A DNA stretch of 64,000 bases, taken from NCBI GenBank assembly GCA_041395525.1, contig JAWLAH010000003.1, positions 1 through 64,000 of the forward strand. The letters run 5' to 3'. Under the pieces are notes generated by a model that was not told the DNA's origin, did not search any database, and saw nothing but the letters and a program-made list of their open reading frames with translations. Each line of letters begins with the position of its first letter. Position 1 is the first letter of the stretch. Made by a program: the position numbers and the translations under genes. Shown in pieces: positions 16,527-25,578 of the stretch. This DNA is from CADEED01 sp020442965. GTDB taxonomy: Bacteria; Pseudomonadota; Gammaproteobacteria; Steroidobacterales; Steroidobacteraceae.

Positions 16527-18056
16527 CTATGCGATCTCACGCCTGAGTTGGATCGCCTCGGCGAGATGATGACGAGCGATACTTTCCGCCGACTCGAGAT
16601 CGGCGATGGTACGCGCCACCCGCAGTACTCGCTGAACCCCGCGGGCGGACAAAGACAATTTCGCCCGCGCCATTCCCACTAACTGCCTGCACGGTCGATC
16701 CAGTACGCAGTCGCGAGTCAGCTCGCGCGGGGCGAGCGCGGCGTTCGGCTTGCCACTGCGGATCAGCTGGCGAGCGCGGGCGGCAGCAACCTGCACGGCG
16801 AGGCCAGACGTATCTGTTGGTCGCGGTGCCGTTGGCGCATCGAGCAAGTCATCGTCGGTCACTCGCGGCACCTCGACGCGCAGATCGATACGATCGAGCA
16901 GTGGCCCAGAGATTCGCCCGCGGTAACGCGCGACCTGGGTTGGCGGACAACGGCACCGGCCTGAGTCATCGCCCAGATAGCCACATGGGCAGGGATTCAT
17001 AGCCGCTACCAACTGCACGGCGGCGGGATACTCGACGCGAAACGACGCTCGGGCGATGGAAATGACGCCGCTTTCGAGAGGCTCGCGCAAGGATTCGAGC
17101 ACTCGTCGATCGAACTCCGGCAACTCGTCGAGAAACAAGACACCATGGTGCGCGAGGCTGAGCTCGCCCGGCTGCGCGCGCGGTCCACCGCCAATGATGG
17201 CGCTGGCTGAAGCGGTGTGGTGTGGCGCGCGGAACGGCCGAACGCCGAAAGTGCGCGCGTTGAAACCGTGCAGGCTCAAGGATGCAATCGCTGCCACGTC
17301 GATCGCCTCAGCACGCTGCAGCGATGGCAGTAGCCCCGGCAAACGCTGCGCCAACATGCTCTTGCCCGTACCGGGCGGTCCGATCAACAGCAGACTGTGC
17401 TGACCTGCCGCCGCGACGACCAAGGCGCGTTTGGCCGCTGCTTGCCCACGAACGTCGCCGAGATCGAGTTCGGACCCGACCAGCGGCTGGGACAGGCAGG
17501 CGGCGACCCCTGTCGGGCTGCTGTCGTTAGGATCTGCTGACGACTTGCCACTCACGATCGCGCAGACTGCCGACAGATCGGCTGCGCCACGCACGCGTTC
17601 TGCGGCGACGATGCTCACCTCCGCCACGTTGGCGCAGGGCACGACGAGGCCATGTGCCGCGTGGTCGGCAGCGATCGCGGCCGACAGGAGTCCGCGCACC
17701 GGTTTGAGTTCGCCGCTCAGGCCGAGCTCGCCGTAGTACTCGTGCTGTCGCAAGCCACTAGCAACCTGCAGTTGCTCCGACGCGATGAGAATGCCAAGCG
17801 CGATCGGCAAGTCGTAGCGGCAGCCCTCTTTGGGCAAGTCCGCCGGTGACAGATTGACCGTGATGCGCCCGGCCGGGTAATCGAACCCTGAATTGATGAG
17901 CGCTGCACGCACACGCTCCTTGCTTTCCTTTACGGCTGTCGCCGGGAGCCCCACGATCGAAAGGGCCGGCAGGCCACTACCGAGATGCACCTCGACCACC
18001 ACCGGTGGTGCGGCAAGTCCGAGCTGCGCCCGACTAGCGACGCGCGCGACTGACAT
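16527..18056 (-). CDS. comM: YifB/ComM-family Mg-chelatase-like AAA ATPase
   Basis: A 509-residue protein with the N-terminal Lon-like ChlI domain (ADLPKEGCRYDLPIALG). An AAA core follows (GPPGTGKSMLAQRLPG Walker A, LFLDELPEFDRRVLESLREP Walker B), then MNPCPCGYLGDD and a C-terminal Mg-chelatase domain with the Arg finger region LLDRIDLRVEVPRV. In naturally competent bacteria ComM is a helicase that extends branch migration during integration of incoming DNA; many bacteria carry it without known competence. Start: GGAGG lies 8 bases before the ATG at 18056, so this is preferred to the GTG six bases upstream. It follows ubiK on the same strand. Confidence 0.93.
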   Translation of the reverse strand: MSVARVASRAQLGLAAPPVVVEVHLGSGLPALSIVGLPATAVKESKERVRAALINSGFDYPAGRITVNLSPADLPKEGCRYDLPIALGILIASEQLQVASGLRQHEYYGELGLSGELKPVRGLLSAAIAADHAAHGLVVPCANVAEVSIVAAERVRGAADLSAVCAIVSGKSSADPNDSSPTGVAACLSQPLVGSELDLGDVRGQAAAKRALVVAAAGQHSLLLIGPPGTGKSMLAQRLPGLLPSLQRAEAIDVAAIASLSLHGFNARTFGVRPFRAPHHTASASAIIGGGPRAQPGELSLAHHGVLFLDELPEFDRRVLESLREPLESGVISIARASFRVEYPAAVQLVAAMNPCPCGYLGDDSGRCRCPPTQVARYRGRISGPLLDRIDLRVEVPRVTDDDLLDAPTAPRPTDTSGLAVQVAAARARQLIRSGKPNAALAPRELTRDCVLDRPCRQLVGMARAKLSLSARGVQRVLRVARTIADLESAESIARHHLAEAIQLRREIA

Positions 18057-18085
18057 GGGCACACCCTCCGTGGTGCGTTCGACCG

Positions 18086-18352
18086 CTAACTATTTGCCGG
18101 CGGCGTGCCTGCGGCGAGCCGTGTCTCGAGCTCCCGGACTCGTGCTTCCAGCTCTTCAAGTCGGGCTCGCGTCCGCTCGAGCACCTTGCGTTGCGCCTCG
18201 AATTCATCCCGCCCGGTGAGATCGAGCTTGGCCAGATTCGCGCGCAGTACGGCGCGAAAATTCTGCTCGATATCCTGGCGCAGATGCGCAACACCCTGCG
18301 GCAAGCCCTTCAGCAGCCCGCTCAGCAGATCTTCCACAGGATTACTCCGCAC
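18086..18352 (-). CDS. ubiK: Ubiquinone biosynthesis accessory factor UbiK (YqiC/BMFP)
   Basis: An 88-residue protein. An amphipathic N-terminal half (EDLLSGLLKGLPQGVAHL) is followed by KLDLTGRDEFEAQRKVLERT and a coiled coil (RARLEELEARVRELE) for trimer formation. UbiK works with UbiJ in aerobic ubiquinone synthesis and binds membrane lipid. Start: a strong AGGAG lies 8 bases upstream of the GTG at 18352. The longer reading to 18577 would cover the amtB regulatory region and adds no family residues. It is followed by comM and faces amtB, as in Pseudomonas. Confidence 0.9.
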   Translation of the reverse strand: MRSNPVEDLLSGLLKGLPQGVAHLRQDIEQNFRAVLRANLAKLDLTGRDEFEAQRKVLERTRARLEELEARVRELETRLAAGTPPANS

Positions 18353-18368
18353 TTCGATCGCTCCTGGC

Positions 18369-18383
18369 GCACCCGCATGCGCC
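18369..18383. promoter_or_regulatory. Possible NtrC site (distal)
   Basis: GCACC-N5-GCGCC: the left half matches the NtrC half-site, the right half has two mismatches. Centred about 135 bases before the predicted sigma-54 start and 41 bases, about four helix turns, from the proximal site. Confidence 0.4.
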
Positions 18384-18409
18384 GAATTGATACCCACAGT
18401 GCGCTGCGC

Positions 18410-18424
18410 GCGCCAATTCGGTGC
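18410..18424. promoter_or_regulatory. Possible NtrC site (proximal)
   Basis: GCGCC-N5-GGTGC, one mismatch to the NtrC palindrome GCACC-N5-GGTGC. Centred about 94 bases before the predicted sigma-54 start, a normal enhancer distance. Confidence 0.5.
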
Positions 18425-18483
18425 GACACGCAGCGCCAACGCCGGCTGATTGGTCAGCCGTCCGCCTGCAGCGACCCTTGCCG

Positions 18484-18500
18484 CTGGCACGGAAGCTGCA
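18484..18500 (+). promoter_or_regulatory. Sigma-54 (RpoN) promoter of amtB
   Basis: CTGGCACGGAAGCTGCA matches the consensus YTGGCACG-N4-TTGCW with one mismatch. GG (18486-18487) and GC (18498-18499) are exactly 12 bases apart. The start of transcription would be near 18511, giving a leader of about 110 bases. Confidence 0.8.
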
Positions 18501-18621
18501 ATCGTCCCATCGACTGCGCAAAGGATACCTGCAGTCGAGCAGACCCGTCCGCCGCAAACGGGGCTAAAACGCGACAAATGGCCTGAAAGCGATACGCGGG
18601 ATCGCTGCGAGGAGCCAAAGT

Positions 18622-20046
18622 ATGTTCGATTTCACAAGCCCGAGGACCCGAATTCCATTGCGCGGCCGCCTCGCTGCGGCGCCGTGGCTGGCGGTGGCCC
18701 TGGCTGCCAGCACCCCCACCGTCTCGTTAGCCGCTACGACAGCGACGCCCGACAAGGGCGACATCAGCTGGCTCATGACCTGCACGGTGCTCGTGATCCT
18801 CATGACTATTCCGGGGCTCGCACTGTTTTATGGCGGCATGGTCCGCAGCAAGAACGTCTTATCGGTGCTCATGCAAGTCCTGGTGGTCTTCTGCCTGGTC
18901 GCTTTGCTCTGGACTCTCTATGGCTACAGCATCGCGTTCACCGCCGGCAACGCTTTCTTCGGCGGATTCGACCGCGTGTTCCTGCACGGCCTGACGGTTG
19001 ATTCCTTGGCTGCGACTTTCAGCAAGGGCGTTTACATACCGGAATACGTCTACTTCTGCTTTCAGTTGACGTTTGCTGCGCTGACGCCCTGCCTCGTCGT
19101 CGGAGCGTTTGCCGAGCGTGTGAAGTTCTCGGCATTGTTGCTCTTCATCGTGCTCTGGTTTACGTTCTCCTACCTACCCATCGCGCACATGGTCTGGTTC
19201 TGGGCTGGGCCGGATGCCTATACCGACTCGACCGCTGCCGGCGTCGCCACCGCAAGTGCCGGATTTCTCTTTCAGCAGGGCGCACTCGATTTTGCCGGCG
19301 GGACGGTCGTGCATATCAACGCGGGTATCGCCGGGCTGGTAGGCGCACTAGTCATCGGCAAGCGCGTGGGTTATGGCACCGCCGCCATGCCGCCGCATAG
19401 TCTGCCGATGGTAATGATCGGCGCTGCGCTGCTATGGGTCGGCTGGTTTGGCTTCAATGTCGGTAGCAATCTCGAGGCTAACAGCTTCGCCGGCCTCGTC
19501 TTTGCCAACACCTTGTTAGCGACGGCGGCGGCGACACTCGCCTGGGTCTTTCTGGAATGGGCGCGACGCGGCACACCGACCATACTGGGTGCCGCCTCGG
19601 GCGCCGTGGCTGGCCTCGTTGCGATTACGCCGGCCTGTGGCTGGGTAGGGCCGATGGGAGCGATCGTGATCGGCGTGGTCGCGGGACTGGTCTGCCTGTG
19701 GGCATGTTCGGGTCTCAAACACGGGCTCGGTTACGACGACTCTCTCGATGTGTTCGGCGTGCACTGTATCGGCGGCATCGTGGGTGCGCTCTTGACCGCC
19801 GTCTTCTGTTCACCGGCGCTCGGTGGCACCGGAGTGATCGACTACGTTACGGGTGCCACAGGCTACTCAATGGGCGGTCAGATCTGGTCACAGTTCGTCG
19901 GCGTAGCGGTGACCTGCGTTTGGTCCGCGGCGGTCGCATTCGGTTCGTTCACGCTGGTCGATCTGACGATCGGTCTGCGGGTATCTGAAGAGAAGGAACG
20001 CGAGGGTCTTGACACAGCCACGCACGGCGAACGCGCCTACAACTGA
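18622..20046 (+). CDS. amtB: Ammonium transporter AmtB
   Basis: A 474-residue Amt/Rh channel. An N-terminal signal peptide ends near SLAATTAT, then eleven membrane helices begin with MTCTVLVILMTIPGLALFYG. The twin pore histidines are seen in GGTVVHINAGIAGLVG and DVFGVHCIGGIVGALL. It carries ammonium across the inner membrane when nitrogen is scarce. The sigma-54 promoter and NtrC-like sites upstream fit nitrogen control. In most bacteria glnK, the PII protein that blocks the channel, is in the same operon; no glnK is present here on either side. A GAGGAG ribosome site precedes the ATG. Confidence 0.97.
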   Translation: MFDFTSPRTRIPLRGRLAAAPWLAVALAASTPTVSLAATTATPDKGDISWLMTCTVLVILMTIPGLALFYGGMVRSKNVLSVLMQVLVVFCLVALLWTLYGYSIAFTAGNAFFGGFDRVFLHGLTVDSLAATFSKGVYIPEYVYFCFQLTFAALTPCLVVGAFAERVKFSALLLFIVLWFTFSYLPIAHMVWFWAGPDAYTDSTAAGVATASAGFLFQQGALDFAGGTVVHINAGIAGLVGALVIGKRVGYGTAAMPPHSLPMVMIGAALLWVGWFGFNVGSNLEANSFAGLVFANTLLATAAATLAWVFLEWARRGTPTILGAASGAVAGLVAITPACGWVGPMGAIVIGVVAGLVCLWACSGLKHGLGYDDSLDVFGVHCIGGIVGALLTAVFCSPALGGTGVIDYVTGATGYSMGGQIWSQFVGVAVTCVWSAAVAFGSFTLVDLTIGLRVSEEKEREGLDTATHGERAYN

Positions 20047-20106
20047 GCGGTGCTCCAATTCGACGCAACCGGACGCGGCGCTGCGGCCGCGCAGGCTGTC
20101 GCAAAT

Positions 20107-20133
20107 GTGCGCCGGACGCTATTTCGGGCGCAC
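20107..20133 (+). other. Hairpin downstream of amtB
   Basis: Perfect seven-base arms GTGCGCC and GGCGCAC around a 13-base loop, 60 bases after amtB. There is no T-run, so it may be a Rho-dependent end, a 3' stabiliser or chance. Confidence 0.3.
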
Positions 20134-20220
20134 GGTGTAAACTCCGTCTGGCCGTCTGTGACGCACTTCAAACATTGTTGGAGCGCCGGCGCGCGATACT
20201 GGAGACTCACGGAGAAGGCT

Positions 20221-20676
20221 ATGCGGCATCTGACGTTTTGTTTGCTCGCACTGACGGGCTTCATCGGCATCGCTCATGCGAATGGTGATGTCTACCGCTA
20301 TACGGACGAGAAGGGCCAGGTGCATTTCACCGATCGGTGGCGCCCCGGCGCTGAACTCGTCAAAAGCGGCACCGGGCAGGCGAGCCGACCAACCCCCACG
20401 AACAACACGAGCACGGCCAGTAACAACCAGACGGCAATTAGCGATCGCCTGGACGCGGAAGCGGCGGCGCGGGCGGTCAATCAGGATGTCGCCAACAAGC
20501 GTGCCGAGCAATGCAAGACGGCGAAGGAACGCTACGACAAGGCGATCGCCGCGCGACGGATGTACAAGAGCGACGAGAAAGGCAATCGGACCTATATCTC
20601 CGACGCTGAAGCGGAGCAGACCCGGTTGGATGCGCGCAAGGCCATGGATCTCGCGTGCGGGGCCAACAGGCGCTGA
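20221..20676 (+). CDS. Secreted DUF4124-domain protein
   Basis: A 151-residue protein with a signal peptide (cleavage after IAHA, residue 19). It is followed directly by GDVYRYTDEKGQVHFTDRW, the DUF4124 domain. The C-terminal half is charged and probably helical, with two Cys (QCKTAKERY, LACGANRR) that could pair in the periplasm. The function is unknown. A GGAG site lies upstream of the chosen ATG at 20221; the region before it does not resemble a protein start. Confidence 0.8.
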   Translation: MRHLTFCLLALTGFIGIAHANGDVYRYTDEKGQVHFTDRWRPGAELVKSGTGQASRPTPTNNTSTASNNQTAISDRLDAEAAARAVNQDVANKRAEQCKTAKERYDKAIAARRMYKSDEKGNRTYISDAEAEQTRLDARKAMDLACGANRR

Positions 20677-20758
20677 AATGCCGGCCAACTGAGCGCAGCG
20701 GCTTTCGGCAGGCTGCCACCGTGACACGAGCGCCACCTTTTACTAGAGTGCGCGCACC

Positions 20759-21637
20759 ATGATGAAAGTTGCTTTCGCGGGCCTCGGTGCCATGGGTGTG
20801 CCGATGGCACACAACCTTCACCGAGCCGGACTCCTGCACGCCGTCTGGAATCGCACCACGATCCGATCACAGGCATTAGCGACCGAACTCGAGGTACGCG
20901 CCGCAAAGGATCTGGCAGATCTTGCCAGTGATGCGGACGCGGTCGTGATCTGCGTTGCAGCTGACGGTGACGTGCTCTCGGTCGTCGATCAGCTTGCACC
21001 GGCTTTGCCGGCCGGCGCACTCGTAATCGACTGTTCTACTGTGAGCGCCGACACGGCGGCTGCGGCAGCCCAAATACTGGCGCAACGACAGGTCGAGTTC
21101 CTGGATGCTCCGGTGAGTGGCGGCACTGAGGGCGCGGCGCGCGGGACGCTCGCGATCATGGTCGGGGGCAGCGAATCCGCCTATCAGCGCGCGCAACCCA
21201 TATTGCGCGCCATGGGTAAATCCATCGCACACTTCGGCACGACGGGCGCGGGGCAGGCCACCAAAGCCACTAACCAGATCATGTGCGCGGGAATCATTCG
21301 CGCCGTGGCCGAAGCGATGGCGTTCGCGCGAGCGCACAAACTACCGCTCGACAAAGTGGTCGACACGCTCGGGCAAGGCGCGGGATCCAGTTGGTACTTC
21401 GTGAATCGCGCGCCCAACATGATTCGCAACCATTACCCCGCCGGGTTCCGAGTTCGGCTGCACGCCAAGGATCTGGCAATCTGCCGGTCGATGGCCGCTC
21501 GGCTGGGTGTCGAACTGCCGGTGGTCGAAGAAGTGCTGCAAGAATACGGGCAACTGATCGAACGCGGCTACGGCGACGAGGATATCTCGGCCACTTATCG
21601 TCTCAAGGCCGAATTGTTCGAACGACCGGTCGATTGA
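20759..21637 (+). CDS. NAD(P)-dependent beta-hydroxyacid dehydrogenase (3-hydroxyisobutyrate dehydrogenase family)
   Basis: A 292-residue protein: Rossmann start VAFAGLGAMGVPMAHNL, substrate motif DAPVSGGTEGAARG, and catalytic Lys in GAGQATKATNQIMC, then the all-helical C-terminal domain. Members oxidise 3-hydroxyisobutyrate, tartronate semialdehyde or related beta-hydroxyacids. The specificity cannot be told from these motifs, and no valine- or glyoxylate-pathway neighbour helps. The stop overlaps the start of algZ (TTGA), so the two may be translated together. Confidence 0.88.
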   Translation: MMKVAFAGLGAMGVPMAHNLHRAGLLHAVWNRTTIRSQALATELEVRAAKDLADLASDADAVVICVAADGDVLSVVDQLAPALPAGALVIDCSTVSADTAAAAAQILAQRQVEFLDAPVSGGTEGAARGTLAIMVGGSESAYQRAQPILRAMGKSIAHFGTTGAGQATKATNQIMCAGIIRAVAEAMAFARAHKLPLDKVVDTLGQGAGSSWYFVNRAPNMIRNHYPAGFRVRLHAKDLAICRSMAARLGVELPVVEEVLQEYGQLIERGYGDEDISATYRLKAELFERPVD

Positions 21638-22740
21638 GCAGCAACGTGGTAGCCGCCGCCAAATCCATCGACACGGGCCGCGCGAGCCAGTTCTACTTAC
21701 CGAATTGCTGTACCTCGCGTGCAGTGTTGGTCACGATCCTGATCGTCGAGCTCACGGCACTCGTGATTACCCTCGGGCGTTCGTCCTCCGGCATCGATTT
21801 CTGGACCGATCTCGCCCGCACCTCCTTCTTCCTGCTCTGGGTTGGACTCGCAGGTGCCGGCACGCTCTGCGCTCTGCGCAGCTACCTGAATGCGCAGACC
21901 GTGAGTCGCGGCTCGGGCTTCGTCTTGGCTCTCAGCGGCACACTCGTTGCGATCATCTCAATCGTCGCACTATGGGTGGGTTCGCTCGACATGGGCGGCT
22001 ACACTGGTTTGAATGGCGATCAATCCGCCACGCCCTGGTCGTTCGTGGCACGCAACGTCGTCATCGCGATTATTGTCACAGCACTCGCGCTGCGCTACTT
22101 CTACGTGACACACGAATGGCGCCACAACGTTGAACTGCAGGCACAAGCCCGCGTACACGCGCTGCAGGCCCGTATTCGTCCGCACTTTCTCTTCAACAGC
22201 ATGAATACGATCGCAGCACTGACGCGCACCAGTCCGGCGCGTGCTGAGAGTGCGGTGCAGGATCTGGCGGATCTGTTTCGCGCGACTCTGTCCGAGAAGC
22301 GCAACACGATCGCACTCAGCGAAGAGATCGAGGTGGCACGCACCTACCAGCGCATGGAAGCGCTGCGACTCGGCAACAGACTGGTCGTCGAATGGCAAAT
22401 CGAAGCGCTGCCGTTGAGCGCGGTCGTGCCCGGACTGGTGCTACAGCCACTGCTGGAGAATGCGATCTACCATGGTATCGAACCGCGCCCCGGCGGCGGC
22501 AAGATTCACGTGCTCGGCGAGTTCGCGAAAGGAATGATCACATTGGTCGTACGAAATCCCCTACCAGCCGACAACCTCACGATCCGTGAGGGTAACCGCC
22601 TCGCCCTCGCTAACATCCGCGAACGACTGGAACTGATGTACGACGAACGGGCTACCGTCAAGAGTGGGCGCTTCGATGACGAGTACATTGTCACCCTGCG
22701 CTTTCCGTTCCGCGAAGCGCAACCGGGCAAACAGCGTTGA
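21634..22740 (+). CDS. algZ: LytS/AlgZ-type sensor histidine kinase
   Basis: A 368-residue membrane kinase. Four hydrophobic helices span about residues 25-165, followed by the His-kinase domain of the LytS/FimS type. ALQARIRPHFLFNSMNTIAA holds the phospho-accepting His near residue 183, and the ATP site has LVLQPLLENAIYHGIEPRPGG. Its partner AlgR follows directly. In Pseudomonas the AlgZ/R pair controls type IV pili, alginate and virulence and lies next to argH; here argH is 20 kb away. The start is a TTG overlapping the previous stop; a GTG 12 bases later is the alternative. Confidence 0.88.
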   Translation: MSSNVVAAAKSIDTGRASQFYLPNCCTSRAVLVTILIVELTALVITLGRSSSGIDFWTDLARTSFFLLWVGLAGAGTLCALRSYLNAQTVSRGSGFVLALSGTLVAIISIVALWVGSLDMGGYTGLNGDQSATPWSFVARNVVIAIIVTALALRYFYVTHEWRHNVELQAQARVHALQARIRPHFLFNSMNTIAALTRTSPARAESAVQDLADLFRATLSEKRNTIALSEEIEVARTYQRMEALRLGNRLVVEWQIEALPLSAVVPGLVLQPLLENAIYHGIEPRPGGGKIHVLGEFAKGMITLVVRNPLPADNLTIREGNRLALANIRERLELMYDERATVKSGRFDDEYIVTLRFPFREAQPGKQR

Positions 22741-22742
22741 GC

Positions 22743-23474
22743 ATGCGTGTACTGATCGTCGATGACGAAGCTCCAGCCCGCGATCGCTTGCGTCTGCAAC
22801 TCGACGAAATCGGCGACGTTGAGATCTTGGGCGAAGCTGCCGATGGCCCACGGGCGCTCGCGCTGGTCACGCAGCTGAATCCTGACATCGTACTGCTCGA
22901 CATTCGCATGCCCGGAATCGATGGCTTGCAGGTGGCGCAGCATCTCGCCGTCCTGACCGAACCACCTGCGGTGATCTTCACGACCGCGTTCGATGAGTAC
23001 GCACTGCAGGCGTTCGACTCGCACGCGGTAGCCTACCTACTGAAGCCGATCCGTGCCGAGAAGCTCGCCGCCGCACTAGCGCAGGCCGGTCGGTTGACGC
23101 GACCGCAACTACAACAGGTCGCCGTCGCCGCACGATTTGCCGAGAAGCGCACCCATATCGCAGTCCGCAATCGCAACGGCTTACGTCTGGTACCGGTCGA
23201 GGACATTCTCTGCTTTGTCGCGGATCAGAAATACACGACCCTCAAACACACCCAGGGCGAAGATCTGATCGACGATTCACTGAAGGCGCTCGAGGAAGAT
23301 CTTGGAACGGCGTTCGTGCGCATTCATCGCAATACCTTGGTGCATTCGCGCTACCTCGAACGAATCGAGCGTACGACCGACGGTCAATACTTCGTGCACT
23401 TGCGTGGCACGCCAGAGCGGCTGGCAGTCAGCCGGCGCATGGCCGGCGATCTCAAGGATCGCTTCAGGATCTAG
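22743..23474 (+). CDS. algR: LytTR-type response regulator AlgR
   Basis: A 243-residue regulator. The receiver domain shows MRVLIVDDEAPARDRL, the phospho-acceptor Asp in VLLDIRMPG (about residue 53), and KPI for the conserved Lys. The C-terminal LytTR DNA-binding domain begins near residue 135 (IAVRNRNGLRLVPVEDILCF) and includes AFVRIHRNTLVHSRYL. It binds direct repeats upstream of target genes. It starts two bases after the algZ stop. The ATG at 22743 is preferred to a TTG two codons upstream. Confidence 0.93.
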   Translation: MRVLIVDDEAPARDRLRLQLDEIGDVEILGEAADGPRALALVTQLNPDIVLLDIRMPGIDGLQVAQHLAVLTEPPAVIFTTAFDEYALQAFDSHAVAYLLKPIRAEKLAAALAQAGRLTRPQLQQVAVAARFAEKRTHIAVRNRNGLRLVPVEDILCFVADQKYTTLKHTQGEDLIDDSLKALEEDLGTAFVRIHRNTLVHSRYLERIERTTDGQYFVHLRGTPERLAVSRRMAGDLKDRFRI

Positions 23475-23492
23475 CGGGCGGCAGGCGGCCCA

Positions 23493-24545
23493 CTAGCGTG
23501 GCGCGTAGTCGAAAGAATCGAAGAACAGCCGATCGGATAGCGCGCCCGCGCGCGGAAAGTCTGTGCGAATCGCTTCGATCATCGCTGGCGGCCCCGCAGC
23601 GTAGATATCGTAGCGCGCCAATTCCCGACCAGATGCGAGCACCGCTTCGTGCACCAGACCACGCAGATGTCGCGGCAGATCGACTGCGGCGGCCGCCGTG
23701 TCACTCAACACCGGCGTCACCGTAAGCTCGGGATCGCGCGCGCTCCAGGCAATTACCAAAGGCAGTTCATAGAGATCGGCGGCGGTACGAGCACCCCAGA
23801 AAAAGTCCAGTCGCTGCGCCGCGCCGCGCATCTCGGGCAGGCGTTTTTCCAGCACGTGTCGCAGGATAGACTTGATCGGCGCAAAGCCGGTTCCCCCCGC
23901 CACTAACAGCTTGGGTCGATCGGACTCCTGGTAAACGAACTGCCCAATCGGTCCCTCGATCTTCAGCAGTTCGCCGACTTTGGCAGCAGTGAACAGCCAC
24001 TCGCTGAAACCACCGCCAGGCGAAAGGCGGACGTGCAGCTCGATCAGATCGCGATCGTGCGGTGGGCTCGCGATCGAGAAACTGCGACGACGCCCATCCT
24101 CTAACAACACGTCGAGATACTGACCCGGCTGGAAATCGAGTGGTTCGACCGCTGGCAACCGCAGCATCAGCCGCATGACATCGGTGCCGACACGCTCGAG
24201 TCGCGCAATGCGCGCCGGCAGCGTCTTGATCTCCGCCTGCTCGACCGAGCGTACGCGTCGCGCCTCGATCACGAGGTCAGTGAGTGCGCGTGCTTGGCAC
24301 AGCAATATCGCACCCGCCGCCGCTTCGGCCGGCGTGAGGCCGATGGGCAGCCCGCGCGGATACTCGATTTGACCGGCTATCAGTCGGGCGCGACACGACG
24401 CACAGTGCCCCGACTTGCAACTGTGTGGCAGATTGATGCCGGCAGACAACGCCGCCGCGAGCACATTCTCACCAGCGGGCACATGGATGACGCGCTCGCC
24501 GGGCAGGATGCGAACGTCGTGGTCGCTGACCGAACTAGTGCTCAC
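23493..24545 (-). CDS. 2Fe-2S ferredoxin/FAD/NAD reductase, CDP-6-deoxy-glucoseen-reductase-like
   Basis: A 350-residue three-domain electron-transfer protein. The N-terminal plant-type ferredoxin has CKSGHCASC and a fourth Cys in ILLCQAR. An FAD domain follows (RRSFSIASPP), then an NAD(P) domain (LLVAGGTGFAPIKSILRH, YAAGPPAMIEAIR). This layout is shared by AscD/RfbI-type sugar dehydratase reductases and by reductases of aromatic oxygenases. In gammaproteobacteria orphan copies are often called glucoseen reductase; with no sugar or oxygenase partner nearby, the true acceptor is unknown. It converges on algR with an 18-base gap. Confidence 0.87.
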   Translation of the reverse strand: MSTSSVSDHDVRILPGERVIHVPAGENVLAAALSAGINLPHSCKSGHCASCRARLIAGQIEYPRGLPIGLTPAEAAAGAILLCQARALTDLVIEARRVRSVEQAEIKTLPARIARLERVGTDVMRLMLRLPAVEPLDFQPGQYLDVLLEDGRRRSFSIASPPHDRDLIELHVRLSPGGGFSEWLFTAAKVGELLKIEGPIGQFVYQESDRPKLLVAGGTGFAPIKSILRHVLEKRLPEMRGAAQRLDFFWGARTAADLYELPLVIAWSARDPELTVTPVLSDTAAAAVDLPRHLRGLVHEAVLASGRELARYDIYAAGPPAMIEAIRTDFPRAGALSDRLFFDSFDYAPR

Positions 24546-24561
24546 AACCCATCATTGCAGA

Positions 24562-25452
24562 TCAGCCCGGTTCCTGCTGCTTCTTGCTACCGAAGAGGCG
24601 CTTGAGCGCAGCGAGGAGCGCCACCACGATCACCGCCACGAATTTCTTGCCAGCCAACAAGAGTGCACCGATCTTGCCGAAGAGGCCCAATTTGGCCGCC
24701 ACGCCGCCGGCGACCAGCGCGCCCAAGCCATACTCTGCCATTCGATCGGTGGACTCGTTGAAATCGGCGTAGCGGTGCCCGGCATTGAACTCCGCGACCT
24801 GTGTCAGCTCACGCATGTCATTGCGAACCTGCGCCAGTTGCGGCATAGCTGCCACCGCATTCATCGACAGCACTCCTTCACGTCCGAGCACACGAACTGC
24901 ATAGTTGAGGGTGCTACCACCCTCTTCGCCCTCCGACGCTAACTCCTTGGCCCAATACAACCTGCGCGCAGTGGCGTCGTAGTGCGGCGGCTCTGCCCAA
25001 CCCACGAGATGCATTGCCGGATAGCCCTGCTTGGCGCGCTCGGCATTGCCCGCTTCGGTGCCCGCCTGCATATCCTTGAGCAGATCGGAGTAGTCAATCT
25101 TCGCAGCGTCCGAATCATCGACATGACCATCGCTCTCATAGTCGAGCACAACGGCCCAGCCTTCGGCCGTGAACGGATCGACGGCCGCCGGTACGACAGC
25201 CCCTTGTGAGTCGTAGCCCGGCGGATTACCCCATGCCTGCAACAATTTGTCGGTCTCGGCGGGATCAAGATAGCGGTAACGGCTGCCGAGATGCAGCCTG
25301 GCGATCTTGTTTGGCAGCTCCACATCGCCTGTTTGATAGTGCAGCGCGGGCGGTGTATCGCCGTCTTCGGTTGGCACCACAGCCTCGTCGGCCCAGACCA
25401 GGCTCGTCGCAAAGATCGCAGCCACAAGCGTGGCGACCATCGTCCGATTCAT
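24562..25452 (-). CDS. DUF2167 exported membrane protein
   Basis: A 296-residue protein: signal peptide ending SLVWA|DEA, a globular part, and a hydrophobic hairpin (about residues 235-285) ending in a basic tail (LKRLFGSKKQQ). Family marks are YESDGHVDDSDAAKIDYSDLL and VGWAEPPHYDATARRLYWAK, then TLNYAVRVLGREGVLSMN. This is DUF2167, whose function is not known. The gene stands alone on this strand, 16 bases beyond the reductase start. Confidence 0.85.
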   Translation of the reverse strand: MNRTMVATLVAAIFATSLVWADEAVVPTEDGDTPPALHYQTGDVELPNKIARLHLGSRYRYLDPAETDKLLQAWGNPPGYDSQGAVVPAAVDPFTAEGWAVVLDYESDGHVDDSDAAKIDYSDLLKDMQAGTEAGNAERAKQGYPAMHLVGWAEPPHYDATARRLYWAKELASEGEEGGSTLNYAVRVLGREGVLSMNAVAAMPQLAQVRNDMRELTQVAEFNAGHRYADFNESTDRMAEYGLGALVAGGVAAKLGLFGKIGALLLAGKKFVAVIVVALLAALKRLFGSKKQQEPG

Positions 25453-25578
25453 GCTCCCTACTCCCTGTATCTCATCCGATTTTGTTGTCTTTGGCGGACG
25501 CCAAACTAGGCACAGTCCGCCAGAAAGTAAAGCGCGGGGTTAGACTATGCGCAGGACGTCATCACAGCCCATCGCAAT

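Noticed and set aside
18353..18577. N-terminal extension of ubiK by 75 residues
   Set aside because: The added residues do not resemble UbiK, a strong ribosome site sets the later GTG, and the region holds the amtB promoter.
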